DNA of 20,387 bases from Bacteroidales bacterium UBA1237 (GTDB taxonomy: Bacteria; Bacteroidota; Bacteroidia; Bacteroidales; UBA932), in NCBI GenBank assembly GCA_002308935.1, contig DBWN01000194.1, positions 4,189-24,575 of the forward strand. The letters are read 5' to 3'. The translations under genes were made by a program, and so were the position numbers. A model generated the notes under the pieces. That model saw nothing but the letters and a program-made list of their open reading frames with translations, did no database searches and was not told the origin of the DNA. Shown here one piece after another: positions 17,114 through 20,387 of this stretch; the stretch's first letter is position 1; each line of letters opens with the position of its first letter.

Positions 17114-18553
17114 ATGAGAAAGAGCATTTTTACTGCAGTATCCTTACTGCTGGTTTCAATAGGAGCATACGCCCAGATAGGTGAACCTTGGATCCATGAC
17201 CCCTCCACCATTATGGAGTGCGATGGTAAGTATTATACCTTCGGAACAGGAGGAGGCGGTCTGATCTCTGAAGACGGATGGGTATGGCACAGCGGTGCTG
17301 TACGCCCCGGTGGAGGAGCTGCCCCGGACGCTCTCAAAATAGGTGACCGTTATCTTATCGCATACAGTTCGACGGGTGGTGGTCTTGGAGGCGGTCACGC
17401 AGGAACCGTACTCACCATGTGGAACAAGACTCTCGACCCCGAATCCCCTGATTTCAAGTTCACTGACCCCATTGAGGTAGCCCGTTCAGAATTCGATGAA
17501 GACTGTGACGCCATTGACGCCGGACTTCTCCTGGACCCCACTACGGGCCGTCTCTGGCTCACATACGGCACCTACTTCGGCTTCATCAGAATGGTGGAGC
17601 TTGACCCCGAAACCGGAGCCAGGGTTGAAGGGAACGAACCAGTGAATGTCGCTATTGACTGCGAAGCCACCGACCTTATATACCATGACGGATGGTACTA
17701 TCTCCTTGGAACCCATGGGACATGCTGCGACGGAACGAACTCCACATACAATATTGTTTGCGGCCGTTCAAGAAATGTTACCGGACCATTCCTGGACAAC
17801 ATGGGCAGGGACATGATAGCCGGCGGGGGCAAAATGGTTCTGGCTGCTGAAGAAAGGATGATGGGCGCAGGGCATTTCGGTCTGATTGACCTTGGAGAAG
17901 GAGTTCAGAAGATGTCCTGCCATTTCGAGGCGGATCTTGACAGAAGCGGCAGAAGCGTGCTCGCGATCCGTCCTCTTCTTTGGAAGAACGGCTGGCCGGT
18001 TGCCGGAGAGCCCTTCAAAGAAGGCACTTACGAAATTATCTCTGAGAGAAGGGGATACGCCCTTGAACTGGCGGTGGACTTCATCAGGATGCCTATGACG
18101 GGTGGATGGTTCAGACGTGACGCCAACGAACCCGTTGCCCCTATCGCATCCCAGACTCTGGAGGATGTCATCGGGACTTGGCCGGATGGCGATATCCCGA
18201 TACGCATAGGAGATTACATGGCCAGACCTCACCAGAAATGGACCATTACCGCAGCCCCCAATGCTGGAGGTTATCTTGGAGGCCCTTATTACAAGATCAC
18301 AATAGCCGGAACCGACAGGGCTTTGGCGGCGACCGAAGAGTGTGAACTCACTTCGGTAGAGAAGTTCACCGGTGAAGACAACCAGCTCTGGAGAATTGAC
18401 CAACTGGTTGACGGCACCTTCAGGATCATGCCTAAGGCAATTCCGGGACACGATGAGCCGTTTGTCCTCGTATCCATAGCAGACAGTACCCCAAGCCTTG
18501 CCAAGTTCGACCCCGACAGCGACAACAGCAAGTGGAGCTTGAAACTGAAATAG
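17114..18553 (+). CDS. Secreted GH43 (arabinanase-like) enzyme with C-terminal ricin-type trefoil
   Basis: 479 residues; signal peptide ending AYA before Gln21. The catalytic domain begins directly with IHDPST (Asp29, base), continues with CDAIDAGLLLDPTTGRLWL (Asp135, pKa modulator) and has Glu184 in DCEATDLIYHDG as acid. His254 in GAGHFG is the likely metal ligand. These features resemble the endo-arabinanase/arabinofuranosidase branch of GH43, different from the other three here. Residues about 365-479 carry three QxW-like repeats, QKW (374-376), QLW (424-426) and SKW (472-474), which suggest a ricin B/CBM13-like trefoil. Together with xylan-type esterases, an exo- or endo-arabinosyl activity is plausible, but the substrate is unproven. 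It ends the GH43 cassette and is followed by a terminator-like hairpin. Confidence 0.86.
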   Translation: MRKSIFTAVSLLLVSIGAYAQIGEPWIHDPSTIMECDGKYYTFGTGGGGLISEDGWVWHSGAVRPGGGAAPDALKIGDRYLIAYSSTGGGLGGGHAGTVLTMWNKTLDPESPDFKFTDPIEVARSEFDEDCDAIDAGLLLDPTTGRLWLTYGTYFGFIRMVELDPETGARVEGNEPVNVAIDCEATDLIYHDGWYYLLGTHGTCCDGTNSTYNIVCGRSRNVTGPFLDNMGRDMIAGGGKMVLAAEERMMGAGHFGLIDLGEGVQKMSCHFEADLDRSGRSVLAIRPLLWKNGWPVAGEPFKEGTYEIISERRGYALELAVDFIRMPMTGGWFRRDANEPVAPIASQTLEDVIGTWPDGDIPIRIGDYMARPHQKWTITAAPNAGGYLGGPYYKITIAGTDRALAATEECELTSVEKFTGEDNQLWRIDQLVDGTFRIMPKAIPGHDEPFVLVSIADSTPSLAKFDPDSDNSKWSLKLK

Positions 18554-18570
18554 ATTGTTGTGTGTGTGTT

Positions 18571-18604
18571 CCGGGGGCGGCAGAATACCGCTCCCGGATT
18601 ATTT
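18571..18604 (+). terminator. Terminator-like hairpin after the GH43 cassette
   Basis: CCGGGGGCGG (18571-18580) and CCGCTCCCGG (18588-18597) form a 10-base stem with one G-T pair and a 7-base loop, followed by ATTATTT. A TG-alternating tract (18557-18569) precedes it. The T-rich tail is short, so termination may be partial and allow readthrough into the CE15 gene 20 bases downstream. Confidence 0.6.
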
Positions 18605-18624
18605 GACAACCCGTCTCATAACAG

Positions 18625-19839
18625 ATGAAAAGAATCAGCATAATAGCTATGGCAGCCCTGTTGGCATCCTGCAGCAGCGGCATCCCGACTGTTTATGACA
18701 AAGAGAACCCCGAAACGGTATTCTCCGCTCCCTCTTGGAATCCAAACGGACTCGAGACACCGATAAAGAGTCTTCCGGACCCATTGGTCATGGCTGACGG
18801 GAAAAAGGTCGAGAAGTTCAAAGATTGGCCTTCCAGACGTGCGGAAATCGCATCACAACTCCAATTCTATGAACTTGGGACCAAACCCAAGACCGACCCT
18901 TCACAGATAAACGCCAGAATGGACGGAGACACCTTGAAAGTGGATGTAACCGTCAACGACAGGACCTTGTCGCTTTCTTCTGTGATCATTTATCCGCAGA
19001 CAGGAGACGGTCCTTTCCCCCTGATGATTGGTGCAAGCTTCATAACCCTTCCGTCTGCAGTCTTTGAAGGAAAAGGAATCGCCATGATGAACTTCAGCGA
19101 AAGGCAGGTCGCCAATTACGGTCAGTTCGGACCGAGGGATGACCGGGGTTCATACGCTTTCGACCGTCTTTTCCCGGAACTTGAAGAAAACGGAGCTTAT
19201 ATAGAATGGGCCTGGGGATTCAGCAGACTGCTCGACGGGCTTCAGATGCTGGGGCCGGAGAAGACCAGAATCGACATGAAACATATAGGTGTCACCGGAT
19301 GCTCGTATGCCGGGAAGATGGCTCTGATGTGCGGAGCATTTGATGAGAGAGTGGCCCTGGTGATATCCCAGGAGCCCGGTGGCGGCGGAGCTGCATCATG
19401 GAGGGTCTCACACACTCTGGAACAGGAGGTCGAGAATCTTGAGAAAACCGACTATCACTGGTTCAAGGAGAGTTTCAGGGACACTTTCTCCGGAGACAAA
19501 GTTTATAATATCCCCTATGACCGTCATTCACTTTGTGCAATGGTGTTTCCGAGGGCGCTCCTGCTACTGGGGAATCCGGACTACGTATGGCTTGCCGACG
19601 AATCAATGTACGTATCAGCAAATGCAGCCCTTACCGTTTGGGACCGCTTTGGCGTAGGAGACAGAATGGGATGGTCAATCGAAGACGGTCACGGACACTG
19701 TCAATTGCCCGAATCACAGTACCCTGAAGTGGAAGCTTTCATAGACAAGTTCCTTCTTGACATTCCTGATACGGAAACCAGAATACGGCGTGCACCGATG
19801 TTCAAGGATGTTGACCTTTCAAAATGGATTGATTATTGA
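18625..19839 (+). CDS. Glucuronoyl esterase (CE15), lipoprotein
   Basis: Hydrolyses the ester between 4-O-methylglucuronic acid of xylan and lignin alcohols. 404 residues, the usual single-domain size, with lipobox LLASC (Cys16). Family signature: nucleophile Ser227 in VTGCSYAGKMAL, Glu250 in SQEPGGGGAASWR, and His358 in EDGHGHCQLP, together with the early PDPLVMADGKKV and WPSRRAEI segments. The nucleophile motif is GCSYAGK, where the best known members have GCSRxGK, so Tyr228 replaces an arginine linked to the oxyanion hole. The residues after the lipid cysteine (SSGIPT) carry no acidic export signal. It is separated from the GH43 cassette by a hairpin and lacks an obvious promoter of its own. 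The presence of CE15 is the strongest pointer to glucuronoxylan as the target. Confidence 0.92.
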   Translation: MKRISIIAMAALLASCSSGIPTVYDKENPETVFSAPSWNPNGLETPIKSLPDPLVMADGKKVEKFKDWPSRRAEIASQLQFYELGTKPKTDPSQINARMDGDTLKVDVTVNDRTLSLSSVIIYPQTGDGPFPLMIGASFITLPSAVFEGKGIAMMNFSERQVANYGQFGPRDDRGSYAFDRLFPELEENGAYIEWAWGFSRLLDGLQMLGPEKTRIDMKHIGVTGCSYAGKMALMCGAFDERVALVISQEPGGGGAASWRVSHTLEQEVENLEKTDYHWFKESFRDTFSGDKVYNIPYDRHSLCAMVFPRALLLLGNPDYVWLADESMYVSANAALTVWDRFGVGDRMGWSIEDGHGHCQLPESQYPEVEAFIDKFLLDIPDTETRIRRAPMFKDVDLSKWIDY

Positions 19840-19867
19840 CGAGACGTACCCAAGAATAAAAGCATTT

Positions 19868-19895
19868 GGGGCTGACCAGACAATTGGCCAGCCCC
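19868..19895. terminator. Hairpin between convergent genes, probable bidirectional terminator
   Basis: GGGGCTG (19868-19874) pairs with CAGCCCC (19889-19895), and after one mismatch CCA pairs with TGG inside, leaving a 6-base loop. A T-containing tract (TATTCGTATTCT) follows on the plus strand, and AAATGCTTTTATT on the minus strand. It lies 28 bases after the CE15 stop and 28 bases beyond the stop of the minus-strand gene, serving both. Confidence 0.72.
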
Positions 19896-19923
19896 TATTC
19901 GTATTCTCTATGCGGAGACTATC

Positions 19924-20387
19924 CTACCTTTTGACTTTCTGGACCGAAACCGGACCGATCAATCCAGAAGGTACCAACGGGGAGAAAGCCTGATAGAACG
20001 GCATCGCCGTCCAAGTATATTGAGTCGCTCCGGGCTGTTTGTCTCCGATCAGACGATTCACCCATGTATTCGTGACCTTTACCTCAAGTTCGTTCTGACC
20101 GGCTTTGACGGCATCCGTTATATCAACTCTGAAGGGTGCGCGCCAGACTACTCCGAGATTCTTTCCGTTGAGGGTGACTTCGGCGATGTTCTTGACATTC
20201 CCGAGATCAAGCCACATCCGGACTCCGTCAGCAGGATCTTCTGCCGAAAAAGACTTCTTGTATATAGCTGTACCGGAATAATATCTGATAGATTCGTCCG
20301 CGTTCTCATTCCATGCTGAAAGATCAGGGAATACGACAGTTTTGTCGCATCCCAAACCGTCAAAGGCCACTTCCCATGAGCCTTCAA
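19924..20387 (-). CDS. C-terminal part of a large glycoside hydrolase with GH2-like sugar-binding sandwich (cut by window end)
   Basis: The frame is open from the right edge of the window to a TAG at 19924-19926, about 154 residues, so only the C-terminus is visible. It starts within the sequence EGSWEVAFDGLG and continues with SIRYYSGTAIYKKSF, VRMWLDLGNVKNIAEVTLNG, WRAPFRVDITDAVKAG and NELEVKVTNTWVNRLIGD. These match the galactose-binding-like sandwich ending many Bacteroidetes GH2-like or GH106-like (alpha-L-rhamnosidase type) proteins. The catalytic domain lies outside the window, so the family cannot be fixed. It converges on the PUL operon and may be a further enzyme of the same locus on the opposite strand. 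A valine GTG in the frame (20368-20370) is an internal codon, not the start. Confidence 0.7.
   Translation of the reverse strand, partial: EGSWEVAFDGLGCDKTVVFPDLSAWNENADESIRYYSGTAIYKKSFSAEDPADGVRMWLDLGNVKNIAEVTLNGKNLGVVWRAPFRVDITDAVKAGQNELEVKVTNTWVNRLIGDKQPGATQYTWTAMPFYQAFSPLVPSGLIGPVSVQKVKR

Larger units (their letters stand above)
45..19839. other. Polysaccharide utilization locus, probably for esterified arabino-/glucuronoxylan
   Basis: A divergent regulator followed by ten co-oriented genes forms one PUL: HTCS, susC, susD, two esterase genes, four GH43 genes with one unknown secreted protein among them, and a CE15 esterase. Gaps inside the GH43 cassette are only 5 to 12 bases and the two esterase genes overlap, which indicates co-transcription. 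The xylan assignment rests on the combination of CE6, CE1, CE15 and GH43, since CE15 acts on glucuronoyl esters of xylan-lignin links. It is inferred, as GH43 also acts on arabinan. The boundary on the right is uncertain because the convergent hydrolase at 19924 may belong to the same functional cluster. Confidence 0.88.

Noticed and set aside
17768..18451. Open frame on the minus strand within the GH43-trefoil gene
   Set aside because: No signal, domain or start context; it mirrors the real gene.
18557..18569. Alternating TG tract as a phase-variable simple repeat
   Set aside because: It is short, imperfect and lies between genes outside any coding frame; no sign that slippage would switch a gene.
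1..20387. Mobile elements, CRISPR arrays, tRNA or rRNA genes
   Set aside because: No transposase or integrase motifs, no regularly spaced direct repeats and no cloverleaf or rRNA-like stretches were seen on either strand.

Overview
The window is most of a polysaccharide utilization locus (PUL) from a member of the Bacteroidota, probably order Bacteroidales. The evidence is a hybrid two-component sensor/regulator of the HTCS type, an adjacent SusC/SusD outer-membrane pair, a chain of secreted or lipid-anchored carbohydrate-active enzymes, near absence of Shine-Dalgarno sites, and several matches to the Bacteroidetes -7 promoter element TAnnTTTG. The genus cannot be fixed from the sequence. Target substrate, by inference: a decorated, esterified glucurono(arabino)xylan. 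Its acetyl, feruloyl and 4-O-methylglucuronoyl esters and arabinose/xylose side chains match the enzyme set.

Layout. 45-3950 (minus): HTCS regulator. 3951-4179: divergent control region with two interleaved inverted repeats and a -7 element facing each way. 4180-9060 (plus): susC and susD. 9061-9182: junction with an AT-rich dyad, a -7 element and a GC-rich stem-loop. 9183-12226: fused CE6-CE1 esterase overlapping a second CE1 esterase by 4 bases. 12227-12362: gap with a candidate internal promoter. 12363-18553: tightly packed cassette of GH43(+CBM6-like), lipoprotein GH43, lipoprotein GH43 with C-terminal beta-sandwich, a small secreted protein of unknown function, and GH43 with a ricin-type trefoil. 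18571-18604: terminator-like hairpin. 18625-19839: lipoprotein CE15 glucuronoyl esterase. 19868-19895: hairpin between convergent genes. 19924-20387 (minus): 3' end of another glycoside hydrolase that runs off the window.

How the parts fit (inference from the families). Oligosaccharides entering the periplasm are sensed by the propeller domain of the HTCS, whose AraC-type output domain activates the susC promoter. SusD captures glycan at the cell surface and SusC imports it. The CE6-CE1, CE1 and CE15 esterases remove acetyl, hydroxycinnamoyl and uronoyl-ester links, and the four GH43 enzymes remove arabinofuranosyl or xylosyl units. No endo-xylanase, alpha-glucuronidase or SusE/F-type surface glycan-binding protein lies in the window. 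This part of the locus is therefore a side-chain and ester-removal module, and backbone-cutting enzymes would have to lie elsewhere.

I found no tRNA, rRNA, CRISPR array, insertion sequence or prophage gene. The overall PUL type is known. The least explained items are the secreted protein at 16395-17108, the structured susD-esterase junction, the dyads in the divergent control region and the active-site variant in CE15.
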